Below are positions 24,079 to 30,709 of a DNA stretch of 64,000 nucleotides, piece by piece. The translations under genes and the position numbers were made by a program. Where the stretch lies: assembly GCA_025084515.1 (NCBI GenBank), contig JAJAGP010000282.1:124001-188000 (forward strand), in the 5' to 3' direction. Numbering within the stretch: the stretch's first letter is position 1; each line of letters opens with the position of its first letter. This DNA is from Ancistrus triradiatus (lineage: Eukaryota; Chordata; Actinopteri; Siluriformes; Loricariidae). Under the pieces are notes generated by a model. That model searched no databases. It saw only the letters and a program-made list of their open reading frames with translations, and had not been told where the DNA came from.

Positions 24079-27000
24079 CAGTGGGGCAAAAAAGTATCAA
24101 GTCAGCCACTGATTGTTGCAAGTTCTCCTACTAGATGAGAAAGGTCTGTAATTTTCATCAAAGGTACACTTCAACTATGAGAGACAAAATGAGGAAAAAA
24201 AATCCAGGAAATCACATTGTAGGATTTTTAAAAAATTTAATTGTAAATCATGGTGGAAAATAAGTATTTGGTCACCCACAAACAAGCAAGATTTTTGGCT
24301 CTCACAGACCTGTAACTTCTTCTTTAGGAAGTTCTTCTTTCCTCCACTCGTTACCTGTATTAATGGCACCTGTTTGACCTCATTATCTGTATAAAAGACA
24401 CCTGTCCGCAGCCTCACGTGCGGGTTGGTACGCGGGTGGGGGGGGGTGGTATTGAAGGTGTGCGGATCGGGGAAAAGTGGGTGGGGTAGGCCGGTGGGGT
24501 CCGGGGGGGGGGGAGGGCACTTTTTTGACCTCATTTATCTGTATAAAAGACACCTTTCCTCAGCCTCCACCAGTCAGAATCCAAACTCCACCCATGGCCC
24601 AGACCAAAGAGTTTCGAGGAACACCAGGAAGAAAATTGTAGACCTGCCCAGGCTGGGGAGAGTGAATCTACAATAAGCAAGCATGTCGGTGTGAATAAAT
24701 CACTGTGAGCATTGTAAGAAAATGGAAGACAAGACCATTGATAATCCTCCCTCGGATCTGGGGCTCCCATGCAAAGATCTCTCTCGTGGTCAAAATGATC
24801 ATGAGAACAGTGAGCAAAAATCTCAGAAACTACACGGAGGACCTTATGAATGACTTGCCGAGAGTAGACCGAAGTCAACACTGCCCCCCCGCCCCCCCCC
24901 CCCCCCCTCCCCCCACCCCCCCACCCCCCCTCGCCGCAGCCGTCCGCCCCCGCTCCCGCCCCCGCCCCGAACCTCACGCCCCCGCCCCGCCCTCTCCTCA
25001 CGCCCCCCCTCTCCCCTCACCCGCCATACACAGGACGCCCTCCCCCCCCCCCTCTCCCCTCGCCGCAACCCCCCCCCGCCTCCCCCGAGCTAAACCCCCA
25101 TGCTCGCGCCGATCAGCGGAACCCAGCCCCCCCGACCCCCAAACAACCGCCCCCACGCGACCCCCTCCCGGGGGTCCCGAAGAAAAGCTCCAAACCCGAA
25201 CCCCCTTACTGCGCCGCACAACGGGCCCCCCCCTACCATCAATAAACACACTACGCCGAGAGGGACCCAGATCTTGCCAGTGCCAGCGTGCCCCCTGCTT
25301 AAGCCAGTAACAATGTCCAGCCCTCGTAAGTTGTCAGAGAGCATATGGATGATCCAGAATAGGATTGGGAGAATATCATGTGGTCAATGAAACCAAATGA
25401 ACTTTTTGGGAAAACTCACTGGTTGTGTTTGAATGCTGAGTTGCATCCCAGAACACCATACCCTCCCTGGGAAGCATGGGGGTGGAACCATCATGCTTTG
25501 GGCTGTTTTTTGGCAAAAGGGACAGGCTGACTGATCCCGGTTTAAGGGAAGCACTGACGGGCCATGCATTGGTGAGATTTTAAGCCAAACTTCCTTCCAC
25601 CAGTGAGACATGGAAGATGTGAACATGCTGGGTCTGTCCAGCATGATAGATCCCAACCACCCGCTCAGGCAATGAAGGAGTGGCTCCGTAAAACTCATTT
25701 CAGTCCTGGAGTGGCCTAGCCAGTCTCATACCTCCACTGTAAAATGTATATGTATATTACTAATGAGACTAATCAAAATATATACTTTGTGGTCTTTTAT
25801 TTCTGAGGAAAATGATCCATATTACATATTAGTGAGTGGCAAAAGTATATGAACCTTTGCTTTCAGTATCTGGTGTGACCCCCCTGTGCAGCAATAACTG
25901 CAACTAAACGTTTCCTGTAACTGTTGATCAGTCCTGCACACCGGCTTGGAGGAATTTTAGCCCATTCCTCCGTACAGAACAGCTTCAGCTCTGGGATGTT
26001 GGTGGGTTTCCTCACATTAACTGCCCACTTCAGGTCCTCCCACAACATTTTGATTGGATTAAGGTCAGGACTTTGACTTGGCCATTCCAAAACATTAACT
26101 TTATTCTTCTTTAACCATTCTTTGGTAGAACAGCTTGTGTGCTTAGGGTCGTTGTCTTGCTGCATGACCCACCTTCTCTTGAGATTCAGTTCATGGACAG
26201 ATGTCCAGACATTTTCCTTTAGAATTCCCTGATATAAATCAGAATTCATTGTTTCATCAGTGATGGCAAGACATCCTGGCCCAGATGCAGCAAAACACGC
26301 ACAAACCATGAGACTACCACCACCCTGTTTCACAGATGGGATAAGGTTCTTATGCTGGAATGCAGTGTTTTCCTTTCTCCAAATATAATGCCTTTCTTTT
26401 AAACCAAAAAGTTTTATTTTGGTCTCATCCGTCCAAAAACATTCTTCCAATGGAATTCTGGCTTGTCCACGTGATCTTTATCACACTGCAGACGAGCAGC
26501 AATGTTCTTTTTGGAGAACAGTGGCTTTCTCCTTGCAACCCTGCCATGCACACCATTGTAGTTCAGTGTTCTTCTGATGGTGAATTCATGAACATTAACA
26601 TTAGCCAATGTGAGAGAGGCCTTGAGTTGCTTAGAAGTTACCCTGGGGTCCTTTGACACCTCGCCAACCATTGCACACCTTGCTCTTGGAGTGATCTTTG
26701 TTGGTCGATCACTCCTGGGAGGGTAACAATGGTCTTGAATTTCCTCCATTTGTACACAATCTGTCTGACTGTGGATTGGTGCAGTCCAAACTCTTTAGAG
26801 ATGGTTTTGTAACCTTTTCCAGCCTGATGAGCATCAACAACTTTTTTTCTGAGGTCCTCAAAAATATTCTTTGTTTGTGCCCTGATACACTTCCACAAAC
26901 GTATTGTGAAAGGCAGACTTTGATATATCCCTGTTCTTTAAATAAAGCAAGGTGCCCACTCACACCTGATTGTCATCCCATTGATTGAAAACACCTGACT

Positions 27001-28675
27001 CTAATTTCACCTTCAAATTAACTGATCATCCTAGAGGCTCACATACTTTTGGTACTCACTAATATGGAATATTTGATCATTTGCCTGAATAAATAAATGA
27101 CCAAGTATAATATTTTTGTCTCATTTGTTTAACTAGCTTCTCATTATCTATTTTTAATACTTGTGTGAAAAGCTGATGATGTTTTAGGTCATATTTATGC
27201 AGAAATATAGAAAATTCTAAAGGGTTCACAAACTTTCAAGCACGACTGTATATGGGCTCTAGGACATTCTGCTGGTCCCCATAAAGAAAAGTGCTTCTTC
27301 CCCACACATACACTCATAAATGTCTATTTGGAAAACTGAACGATCCAAAGAAGTTGGCAAAGTAAACGTTGTGACTATTCAATTAAAGTAATATACGAGT
27401 CAGTAAAAATAGAATAGAAAAGTACCAAAATAAAATAGTGAAAAAAAACAGATACATGTGTATGTTTTATCTTCTAGGCAACAGTTGTCTCATTTGTCTC
27501 ACTGTGTATAAGAACACAGTTAGTCAGCACGGAGATTAAAAAAAAAAAATGTAAGTACGTGAACAGACAGAAACGTAGCTTGTGTGTGTTCAGAGGTTAC
27601 ATTTAAACATAATAAAAGGGCAGAGCTATCTGCTGACATTTACAAGGTTAGAGTGCCCATCCCTCTCTTTTCTTCCCCTCTGTTCACATCACCATGGGTT
27701 ACGCTGCACTGCCTGTAGGAATGGACTACTAGTGTGTGCATGTGAGTAAGGGAGGCAAAAGCCAGTTCTGAGAAATGGTGTCAAGGAGTAAAGGCATTTA
27801 ATTGACAACTACACTGACGCAAAAGCCCTCCCATTCTCTACGACACTTACACACATTGTTTATGAAAGAGAAACAGCTGATAAACCACAAGGATATTGAC
27901 TAAAAATACTAATTCTGAGATGAAAACCTCATAACCCCTCTCTGAGTCTCACTTCAGCCAAGCTGACATTCCTTCAACAGGCTGTTCTGCTCTCTAATGA
28001 TCAACTTAACTCAGATGCTCATTGTTTTTGTAGGAACCCTGCTTTCCTCCCTGAATAGCAAAGAGCATCACAGACTGCCATGTCCCAGAACATGAGACCA
28101 AGCACTGCTGAAAAGCACAAACTATCAGTCAGAAGGCTGCCTCTCCCAGATAACACACTTTTTTTCCAGCAAAAATGCTCTTAACTCTGGGTAAACACTG
28201 ACATGAGCATAGAACAGTCATCACTGAGTATTAAAATCAACCACCGCATGCCGTCACAGTTCATTCTTCAACTTAAATGTCAGTCGTAGTCCACATGATG
28301 GATTTGAGGTAATGATGGATAATTTGACTACTGGTTTCAATCAAAATGATCTAAAAAGAAAACTTCTCTCTTACACACACTCTTACCATAAAGCATGGTC
28401 TCCAGCTTCTTCCTGTCAATGCGGAATCTCTCCTCTATCCACTCTGGATCTGAATTCTCACACACATGGGGCTCTGGGTCCAGAGAATTTCCCCCTTTCT
28501 CCTCCTCCTCCTCTTCTACTTCATTTTCACCGGTCCTGTCCTGAATTGGATCATTCTGCTCTTTATCCAGCTCTGAGCTCATGTTTTGACTCTCTTCAAG
28601 TCTGGAGCAGGTCTCCGAGTTTAGGGCTTCAAGTTCCATGGGGCCCACAGAAGTGTCCTTCACACTGCCTGCCAT
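4577..28675 (-). CDS. bicc2: Bicaudal-C family RNA-binding protein, complete 19-exon gene
   Basis: Bicaudal-C proteins bind mRNA 3' UTRs through KH domains, polymerise through a SAM domain in cytoplasmic granules and repress translation; in vertebrates they act in cilia-driven laterality and kidney tubule development. Coding exons, in transcript order: 28387-28675, 23888-23934, 21884-21953, 21160-21239, 20922-21083, 19469-19522, 19054-19248, 17658-17927, 15285-15443, 12477-12696, 12223-12359, 11820-11995, 10105-10162, 9364-9403, 7006-7157, 6599-6773, 5135-5283, 4953-5052, 4577-4707. All junctions are GT-AG, phases match, and the total is 2,664 nt (887 aa plus stop; human BICC1 is 974 aa). The start lies in CAACCATGG, a strong Kozak context. 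Clear divergence from BICC1 and the NDST1-like neighbour favour paralog bicc2 over bicc1; that choice is inference. Confidence 0.93.
4953..5052 (-). CDS. bicc2: bicc coding exon 18 (end of SAM domain)
   Basis: Encodes residues 812-844 plus one base: IDYQTFLTLSEDDLKEVGVS then TFGARRKMLMAIS. This is the SAM polymerisation region and is highly similar to BICC1 (LQTFLTLTDQDLKELGITTFGARRKMLLAIS). Acceptor TTTCAG, donor G|GTAATC. It has no internal start codon of useful length, so an ORF scan would miss it. Confidence 0.93.
5135..5283 (-). CDS. bicc2: bicc coding exon 17 (start of SAM domain)
   Basis: Encodes residues 762-811. From about residue 786, QTKDDLLELLQQMGLEKYTP begins the SAM domain (DLPELFSKLGLGKYTDVF in BICC1). 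Acceptor TTGCAG, donor GAG|GTACAC; phase 1 to 0 fits both neighbours. Confidence 0.92.
5405..5750 (-). repeat. Interspersed repeat R (HE1-like SINE), copy 1
   Basis: The block carries the phrases of a common teleost repeat in reverse orientation: a TTCATTCA tail, ATGTCTTTGGACTGTGGGAG, GGAGGACATGCAAAC and a GGTCCTAGGTTCAAT-like box. Other copies lie at 21606-21845, 32480-32725 and 55339-55612. It sits in the bicc intron between exons 16 and 17. Confidence 0.65.
5751..6366. other. Intronic sequence without recognised feature
   Basis: Bicc intron DNA between a repeat R copy and a SINE. I see no coding exon or repeat that I can name. Confidence 0.4.
6367..6556 (-). repeat. tRNA-derived SINE, copy 1
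   Basis: In reverse orientation it shows a tRNA-like head (GGTTCAAATCCCACC B box at about 6495-6510) and a tail resembling CTGGATAAGGGCGTCTGCTAAATG. The same family occurs at 18168, 22334, 34549, 34840, 41502 and 53982. Confidence 0.75.
6599..6773 (-). CDS. bicc2: bicc coding exon 16 (serine-rich)
   Basis: Encodes residues 704-761 plus one base. NGSDSENWRERRGS matches GGSESDNWRDRNG in BICC1; then follows a long Ser tract (SSSSSSP, SSSSF). Acceptor TTCTCAG, donor A|GTAAGTGC. A tRNA-derived SINE in reverse orientation ends about 43 bases beyond the donor. Confidence 0.9.
7006..7157 (-). CDS. bicc2: bicc coding exon 15 (conserved KKPVVTEVRTP block)
   Basis: Encodes residues 653-703. MQKKPVVTEVRTPTDTWSGL then GFSKSMPAEAVKEL is nearly identical to BICC1, the best conserved block outside the KH and SAM domains. 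Acceptor TTTTTCAG, donor CAG|GTAAACAC, phase 1 to 0. Confidence 0.94.
7158..7870. other. Intronic sequence without recognised feature
   Basis: Bicc intron between exons 14 and 15, AT-rich. A short (GTTT)n stretch lies near 7730-7752. No exon seen. Confidence 0.4.
7870..9250. repeat. Degenerate GGTA/GGAAG-rich array
   Basis: About 800 bases (excluding the Tc1 copy at 8009-8568) consist of drifting units such as GGTAGGTAAA, AAAAAGGAAG and GAAAGGTAGGTAA. It is strongly purine-biased on the plus strand and so pyrimidine-rich in the bicc pre-mRNA. It lies directly downstream of bicc exon 14 in transcript direction. Confidence 0.7.
8009..8568 (-). mobile_element. Tc1-like element family 1, copy A (560-bp deletion derivative)
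   Basis: Bounded by TA, it begins CAGTGGTGCTTG and ends in the matching inverted terminus. Only the 3' end of the transposase remains (RKPTNIPELKLFCTEEWAKI at 8320-8380, minus strand); the middle is deleted at about 8526. It is inserted inside the GGTA-rich array. Confidence 0.85.
9261..9438. repeat. 51-bp direct repeat that copies a bicc 3' splice site
   Basis: Bases 9261-9311 and 9388-9438 are identical over 51 bp, offset by 127. The right copy holds the polypyrimidine tract, the AG and the first 16 nt of bicc exon 14. The left copy lies in the next intron and breaks off within the exon sequence, so it is a decoy acceptor without a full exon. Confidence 0.9.
9364..9403 (-). CDS. bicc2: bicc coding exon 14 (40-nt exon)
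   Basis: Encodes residues 640-652, KHEYERKKLLANQ, plus one base. It matches AFDYEQKKLLATK of BICC1. Acceptor TTTTCCTACAG, donor CAAG|GTTGGT. The acceptor and the first 16 nt are duplicated exactly 127 bases downstream (9261-9311). Confidence 0.88.
9439..10104. other. Intronic sequence without recognised feature
   Basis: Bicc intron between exons 13 and 14, AT-rich. No exon or nameable repeat seen. Confidence 0.4.
10105..10162 (-). CDS. bicc2: bicc coding exon 13 (58-nt exon found by phase)
   Basis: Exon 12 ends in phase 2 but exon 14 must begin in phase 0, so an exon of length 1 mod 3 is required. Here TTTAACAG and GAG|GTAAGTTG bound exactly 58 nt, and the required frame is open: RDRRCSLRIFPTLDSSSINE (residues 620-639). 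The end SSSINE precedes KHEYERKKLLA as SSYVNM precedes QAFDYEQKKLLA in BICC1. Neither the ATG-based ORFs nor simple homology would show it. Confidence 0.8.
10731..11296. mobile_element. pogo/Tigger-like non-autonomous element
   Basis: Flanked by TA (10729-10730 and 11297-11298). The left end has CAGTGGAACATTGGTTCTCA, GTCGAGTTCCGAAAAC and GAACACATTTTT. The right end, read in reverse, shows CAG, CTCAGCACTCAACC, GTCGAGT and CAACACATTTT in the same order. This style of TIR is typical of pogo/Tigger elements. No transposase frame is present. Confidence 0.6.
11299..11819. other. Intronic sequence without recognised feature
   Basis: Bicc intron DNA between exons 12 and 13. A plus-strand 91-codon frame at 11443-11718 has no recognisable domain and is judged chance. 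Confidence 0.4.
11820..11995 (-). CDS. bicc2: bicc coding exon 12 (linker)
   Basis: Encodes residues 562-619 plus two bases. It begins IPENEDQVTDAVSEHSG and is rich in Ser, Thr and Glu, with RRNSLSE as a possible basophilic kinase site. No homology to BICC1 beyond composition. Acceptor TTTCAG, donor AAG|GTAAAGAG, phase 0 to 2. It was chosen because the frame is open and both sites are strong. Confidence 0.75.
12223..12359 (-). CDS. bicc2: bicc coding exon 11 (linker)
   Basis: Encodes residues 516-561 of the low-complexity linker. CPCPPPGLVAP aligns with SPPPGLTPV of BICC1; the remainder is not conserved. Acceptor GTTCAG, donor AAG|GTATTA, phase 1 to 0. The linker here is shorter than in BICC1, which explains most of the length difference. 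Confidence 0.8.
12477..12696 (-). CDS. bicc2: bicc coding exon 10
   Basis: Encodes residues 443-515 plus one base. SVVVKGLERNIANLYEARRV followed by LLGLDSCEVSIATK matches the end of the KH region in BICC1 (ERNALNMYEARKCLLGLESS). The rest (NYWLNLLMQQFH) resembles the NSLLNALN start of the linker. Acceptor TCTCAG, donor G|GTTTGTG. Confidence 0.9.
13070..13900 (-). mobile_element. Tc1-like element family 3, relic with transposase
   Basis: A minus-strand frame (13163-13672) encodes a DDE transposase middle: NWTREYWKNIDWSDESQF carries the first catalytic Asp, and LKWPPQSPDLNSIDDY the region that should carry the Glu (NPIE in intact relatives; here NSID). Divergent termini make the limits approximate. 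It sits in the bicc intron between exons 9 and 10. Confidence 0.75.
14021..15284. other. Intronic sequence, mostly unassigned
   Basis: Bicc intron DNA. A degraded SINE-like block with GAGCAAGACCTTCA lies near 14890-14960. No exon seen. Confidence 0.4.
15285..15443 (-). CDS. bicc2: bicc coding exon 9 (second KH-like module)
   Basis: Encodes residues 390-442. It begins ECLPVCLMFEMKDEGESDP and contains LGVFISVKPKPKQ, matching CLPLVLMFDMKEE...LDVFISIKPKPKQ of BICC1. Acceptor ATGTAG, donor CAG|GTAATT, phase 0 to 0. Confidence 0.92.
16138..17147 (-). mobile_element. Tc1-like element family 1, copy B (1.0 kb, internal deletion)
   Basis: TA-flanked, with termini CAGTGATGCTTGAAAG and its inverted match. 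The minus strand encodes part of a Tc1 transposase (16515-16901): VLWTDEAKIKLFG has the first catalytic Asp and VMQQDNDPKHTSRSTKEW the second. The N-terminal DNA-binding part and the DLNPIE segment are deleted, so the copy is dead. It lies between bicc exons 8 and 9. Confidence 0.88.
17237..17573. mobile_element. Tc1-like family 1, copy F (short remnant with TA microsatellite)
   Basis: The left end (ACTTGAAAGTTTGTGAACCC at 17233-17252) and a right end (TTCAAGCACCACTGTA at 17561-17576) of family 1 flank about 300 bases that include a (TA)n run at 17288-17315. The interior no longer resembles transposase. Confidence 0.65.
17658..17927 (-). CDS. bicc2: bicc coding exon 8 (KH3)
   Basis: Encodes residues 300-389. 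VSTQLDVTSQQHLFLLGQNG contains the GQNG loop at 341-344 (GRNG in BICC1), and GVCLARQQLM closes the domain. Acceptor CTTCAG; a second AG three bases on could drop the first Lys. Donor ATG|GTATGT. A Tc1 fragment ends about 85 bases downstream of the donor. Confidence 0.92.
18168..18313 (-). repeat. tRNA-derived SINE, copy 2
   Basis: Reverse orientation; tail TTTAGCAGACACCCCTATC, then GTGGGATTTGAAC B box and TACCTTAAACTCTAGGCTACC head. Same family as the copy at 6367. Confidence 0.7.
18314..19053. other. Intronic sequence without recognised feature
   Basis: Bicc intron between exons 7 and 8, with a T/TTTG-rich stretch near 18718-18745. No exon seen. Confidence 0.4.
19054..19248 (-). CDS. bicc2: bicc coding exon 7 (KH-like module)
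   Basis: Encodes residues 235-299, starting DLQPLVLTFDLP and including SPLIQHVAQAFGVSVTF. It aligns to the KH-like region of BICC1 (ELLPLVLMFELP...IQHISQTYNISVSF) and lacks a GXXG loop, as in the family. It is one of the more diverged exons. Donor AAG|GTACAA. Confidence 0.9.
19469..19522 (-). CDS. bicc2: bicc coding exon 6
   Basis: A 54-nt exon (residues 217-234, VSIAGPLQGVEAARKHIR), phase 0 to 0. It aligns without gaps to VSIAGQPAGVESARVRIR of BICC1 and completes the second KH module. Acceptor GACAG, donor AGA|GTTAGT. Confidence 0.9.
19850..20770. repeat. Region dense in AAGTATAC/GTATACTT motifs
   Basis: Over about 900 bases the palindromic core GTATAC and its variants (AAGTATACCTG, AGTGTACTT, ATACTTAAG) recur many times on both strands, in AT-rich DNA. 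It looks like the decayed interior of a DNA transposon or a diffuse palindromic array; I cannot assign a family. Confidence 0.45.
20922..21083 (-). CDS. bicc2: bicc coding exon 5 (KH2, GKGG loop)
   Basis: Encodes residues 163-216. HTEHSHVIGKGGGNIKKVME carries an intact GKGG loop at 182-185, and CHIHFPDSNR is the family signature that follows. The exon ends at KSNQ|GTATGG; reading on into the intron would add an unrelated tail and a stop, which rules out a longer exon. Confidence 0.94.
21160..21239 (-). CDS. bicc2: bicc coding exon 4 (rest of KH1)
   Basis: Encodes residues 136-162 (DPHVKVEGKREGVLEAKRKI, then LELLETK), the last strand and helix of KH1, matching DPHIKVSGKKEDVKEAKE in BICC1. Acceptor TTTCAG, donor AAG|GTGAGTG. 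Confidence 0.92.
21404..21479. repeat. Solo Tc1 family 1 terminus, copy G
   Basis: The 76 bases match the right terminus of family 1 (GATGATGTTTT, TCATATTTATGCAGAAATAT, AAGGGTTCACAAACTTTC) and end in CACTG followed by TA. No partner terminus nearby. Confidence 0.7.
21606..21845 (+). repeat. Interspersed repeat R (HE1-like SINE), copy 2
   Basis: GGTGGCACAGTGGTAGGTGC head followed by CCTCCAGGCACTCTGGTTTC and a GGTTCCTGCC end. It abuts the donor of bicc exon 3 (exon low end 21884). Confidence 0.6.
21884..21953 (-). CDS. bicc2: bicc coding exon 3 (KH1, GXXG loop)
   Basis: Encodes residues 113-135: VMRETNTQVKWPSKLKIGAK followed by SKK. The GAKS tetrapeptide at 130-133 occupies the GXXG RNA-binding loop of the first KH domain, and the segment is almost identical to BICC1. 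Acceptor CCCCAG, donor G|GTAAGAGG, phase 0 to 1. Confidence 0.93.
22334..22530 (-). repeat. tRNA-derived SINE, copy 3 (diverged)
   Basis: Begins with the tail TTTACAGGATTTAGCAGATG, then TCCTTATCCAGAGCAATTT; the head near 22510-22530 is degraded. Reverse orientation in the bicc intron between exons 2 and 3. Confidence 0.6.
22795..23095. mobile_element. Tc1-like element family 4, remnant
   Basis: Starts ACAGGTCTGTGCAAAACTCG and contains ATGTCCATATTTAACATATAG and AAGGTCAACTTGGCATCTCG. A second copy with the same phrases lies at 54940-55322, ending in CACAGTACTGTA. No coding capacity remains. Confidence 0.55.
23096..23887. other. Intronic sequence without recognised feature
   Basis: AT-rich bicc intron between exons 2 and 3. 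No exon or nameable repeat seen. Confidence 0.4.
23888..23934 (-). CDS. bicc2: bicc coding exon 2
   Basis: A 47-nt exon (residues 97-112, phase 1 in, phase 0 out) encoding VPTDGTGLTGEEFFEK. The EEFFEK end aligns with EDFFQK of human BICC1 immediately before KH1. Acceptor TTACAG, donor AAG|GTGAGAG. Confidence 0.9.
24034..24071. repeat. (TA)n microsatellite
   Basis: An uninterrupted TA run directly left of the Tc1 family 2 copy that begins at 24079; the transposon target is TA. Confidence 0.9.
24079..25739 (+). mobile_element. Tc1-like element family 2, copy H, with G-rich and C-rich insertions
   Basis: Begins CAGTGGGGCAAAAAAGTATC and ends CTCCACTG-TA. Transposase sequence runs on the plus strand from ATG 24594 (MAQTKEFRGTPGRK in broken frame) through a stretch ending near 25735 with TCCTGGAGTGGCCTAG. 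Two segments do not belong to the family: a G-rich block at 24419-24521, flanked by two copies of a TATCTGTATAAAAGACACCT phrase, and a C-rich block at about 24886-25235. The element is inactive. It lies in bicc intron 1. Confidence 0.8.
24886..25235. other. Extreme C-rich block interrupting the transposase
   Basis: About 350 bases on the plus strand are dominated by C with few G, including long C runs at 24886-24926 and 25040-25053. The 201-codon plus-strand frame across it (Pro-rich) is a composition artefact. Left and right of it the Tc1 sequence resumes in register (AACTACACGGAGGACC before, CTACCATCAATAAACACACT after). Confidence 0.75.
25779..27248 (-). mobile_element. Tc1-like element family 1, copy C (near full length, left terminus lost)
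   Basis: Transposase on the minus strand from about 26898 to 25863, in three overlapping frames. N-terminal HTH: KVVDAHQAGKGYKTISKEFG. Catalytic core: WTDETKIKLFG (first Asp), VMQQDNDPKHTS (second Asp), and SPDLNPIKMLWEDLK, where the catalytic Glu of the DD34E triad is Lys. Frameshifts near 26430 and 26720 also break it. The right terminus ends CACGACTG-TA; the left inverted terminus is missing and the copy abuts copy H. Confidence 0.88.
27249..28386. other. Bicc intron 1, proximal part
   Basis: No exon, named repeat or clear regulatory motif was recognised downstream of exon 1. Confidence 0.4.
28387..28675 (-). CDS. bicc2: bicc coding exon 1 (N terminus)
   Basis: Encodes residues 1-96 plus one base of codon 97. 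It opens with MAGSVKDTS and a disordered, acidic stretch with a six-Glu run near residues 54-59. It closes with EWIEERFRIDRKKLETMLY, which matches the conserved BICC1 segment EWSEERFRVDRKKLEAML just before KH1. The donor is G|GTAAGAGT. Upstream bases 28676-28737 are probable 5' UTR, followed by an A-run at 28738-28757. Confidence 0.9.
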
Positions 28676-28737
28676 GGTTGGAGTGTGTGTGCTGGTGGAA
28701 GTCTATGTATGCGACAGTGTGACCAAGGAAACAAGCA

Positions 28738-28757
28738 AAAAAAAAAAAAAAAAAAAG
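28738..28757. repeat. Poly-A run upstream of the bicc start
   Basis: An A homopolymer of about 20 on the plus strand (T-run in the bicc transcript direction), 63 bases before the start codon. It could mark the tail of an old retroinsert. Confidence 0.8.
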
Positions 28758-28963
28758 GGATGGGGGGCAGGGACACCCTCACCCTCTGACAGTATCATAC
28801 ACACTTCTTAAACTCTCCTTCTCAGACACTCCAAACAGGGCAAGAGGAAAAAAGTATGCATATGTGCACAAGGGAACCATTTGAACAGTCACTTTCATGG
28901 CAGTTCTCTGGGTGAAAATGCTTTCTTGCCGCAGGAAAGAAAAGAATGGCCAAACTTGTTTGA

Positions 28964-29440
28964 TCTGATAGAAAGGCAACACTAATTCAAATAACCACTC
29001 GTTACAACCAAGGTATGCATAAGAGCATCTCTGAATGCACAACACATAAAACCTTGAAGCAGATGGGCTACCCCAGGAAAAAATGTACTGTGAAATTTCA
29101 CAGGAGAACCATGAAGTGGCCAAATTACCATCAAAAATTCAGAGTAGAACTGTGAACTTCATGGTCAGACTCTGAAAGTTCACATTAAAACTGTCAAGCA
29201 ATTCACAGTTTTACTATGAAAATTCACAGTACATTTTATCCTGGGACAGCACCAGAAAACAGGGTACCAGAAAACTGGCCATCTCCAGCAGGATAACGTA
29301 CCACATCACAGGCAATAGTCTCAAACATCTCAAACTAATTTCTTGAACATGACAATAAGTTCACTGTACTTAAATGGCCTCCACATTCACTCAGTCCAAT
29401 TAAGCACCTTTGGTATGTGGTGGAATGGGAGATTTGTATA
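28964..29440 (+). mobile_element. Tc1-like family 3 relic split by a MITE
   Basis: 28964-29071 (AGAATGGCCAAACTTGTTTG to GCAGATGGGCTACC) and 29280-29440 (CAGGATAACGTACCACATCA onward) are two parts of the same transposase type, plus strand, separated by the foldback MITE at 29072-29245. The shared phrases occur in order in the copy at 59904-60777. Confidence 0.7.
29072..29245. mobile_element. Foldback MITE M, copy 1
   Basis: Ends are CCCAGGAAAAAATGTACTGT and its inverse ACAGTACATTTTATCCTGGG. The interior repeats short inverted phrases (TTCACAGT, ACTGTGAA). It carries no coding sequence. Copies 2 and 3 are at 35774-35946 and 57806-57962. Confidence 0.8.
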
Positions 29441-30709
29441 TACAGGTAGATATATACAGTATATGAGCCATTCAACCGAATGGGTGCCATTTCCATTCCC
29501 AGGATATTACATGTATATAAGATTAATATAATTATCTGTTAGAAACATTTTATTATTAAGCAAGGTGTCCTGTACAGTGTCTCAATTGCAAATTTAAGGT
29601 ATATAATTTAAAGCATTAATAAAAAGTAAAAGCTACTTTAAAAATAGCATTTGTAAGCTGTTCCTGGTCTCTAACGTTACATTTTACAAGGAAATGTAAT
29701 GATTAAAATCCATCAGAAATCTTAGGTTTTCTGCAATGTTGTGTCACTCTCTAACCGAGAGTCACACATCCTGTTCCCGAAATAATTTTTAGATATTATT
29801 TGATTATTGTAAAAATATAATTTAAAAATATAATGACCTTAAATCATTAGAATGTGCTGAGTTCCATAATGTTATTAGTATGGATGCCATGTGGTTACAT
29901 GCTATATATATATATATATATACTGCTCAAAAAAATAAAGGAAACACTTATTATATTAGTTATATTGTGTATATGTTGTAAAAATAGTGTTAGCTATTAT
30001 ATATGGCTATGATATTTTCTGATTCAGACCATTCGATTCTAATGACAGATGTGAGACACTCCCTGCCCAAGCAATAAAGACAAATTCCTGCACCTGCTGG
30101 CCCACTCACTCCTGATCGCAGGAATGTGCTATTTTCTTTTCCTCAAAGTAAGGTGGTGAAATTCAAGCTTTAATAATAGACCACCCCCAATCCACCACTT
30201 GCTTTCTGTGGTACAGGAAGGGCTGAGATTCCTGCTTCTAGGGGGAGGAGGGAACTTTTTCAGAGAAGGACCACAGAGAGAAAGAGTGACTGAAAGAGAG
30301 AGAGAAGCCCCACCACTGTTTGCCTCTGTTACCTGGCAACATGATATAGTATCAACAATAAGAGCCATAAAACTTAAGCACAAGTGGTAGAGACAGCAAA
30401 AAGCAAAAACTACTTCTTCATTTTTTTCATTGATTGTTTATTAATAAACAGTAAGTTTCAGGTTCTCAATAAACAATACAAGCAATCAGGATGGCTGCTA
30501 GTAAGACTAATCGCAAAATCAGTCACAGAACACCTCTTGCGTCCCCAGCACAGTTCTTGTGATTAAGTTCCCAGTCCCCAGTACAGCGGCTAAAAGGAAT
30601 AGCTTGGTTTTCTGTTTCTTTAGTTTAGCACAGGAGCTACAATGATAATGTTACAAACAAGGAAAAAATGTATATATAATAATAATTATATACAGCTCTT
30701 TGGTCTTGG
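29441..30709. other. Intergenic sequence without recognised gene
   Basis: Contains a (TA)n run at about 29904-29921 and a GA-rich stretch at 30280-30305. Nothing coding was recognised. Confidence 0.4.

Noticed and set aside
24705..25310. 201-codon plus-strand Pro/Arg-rich open frame
   Set aside because: It exists only because the C-rich block lacks stop codons. It runs through Tc1 sequence, and minus-strand Gly/Arg-rich frames over the same bases have the same cause.
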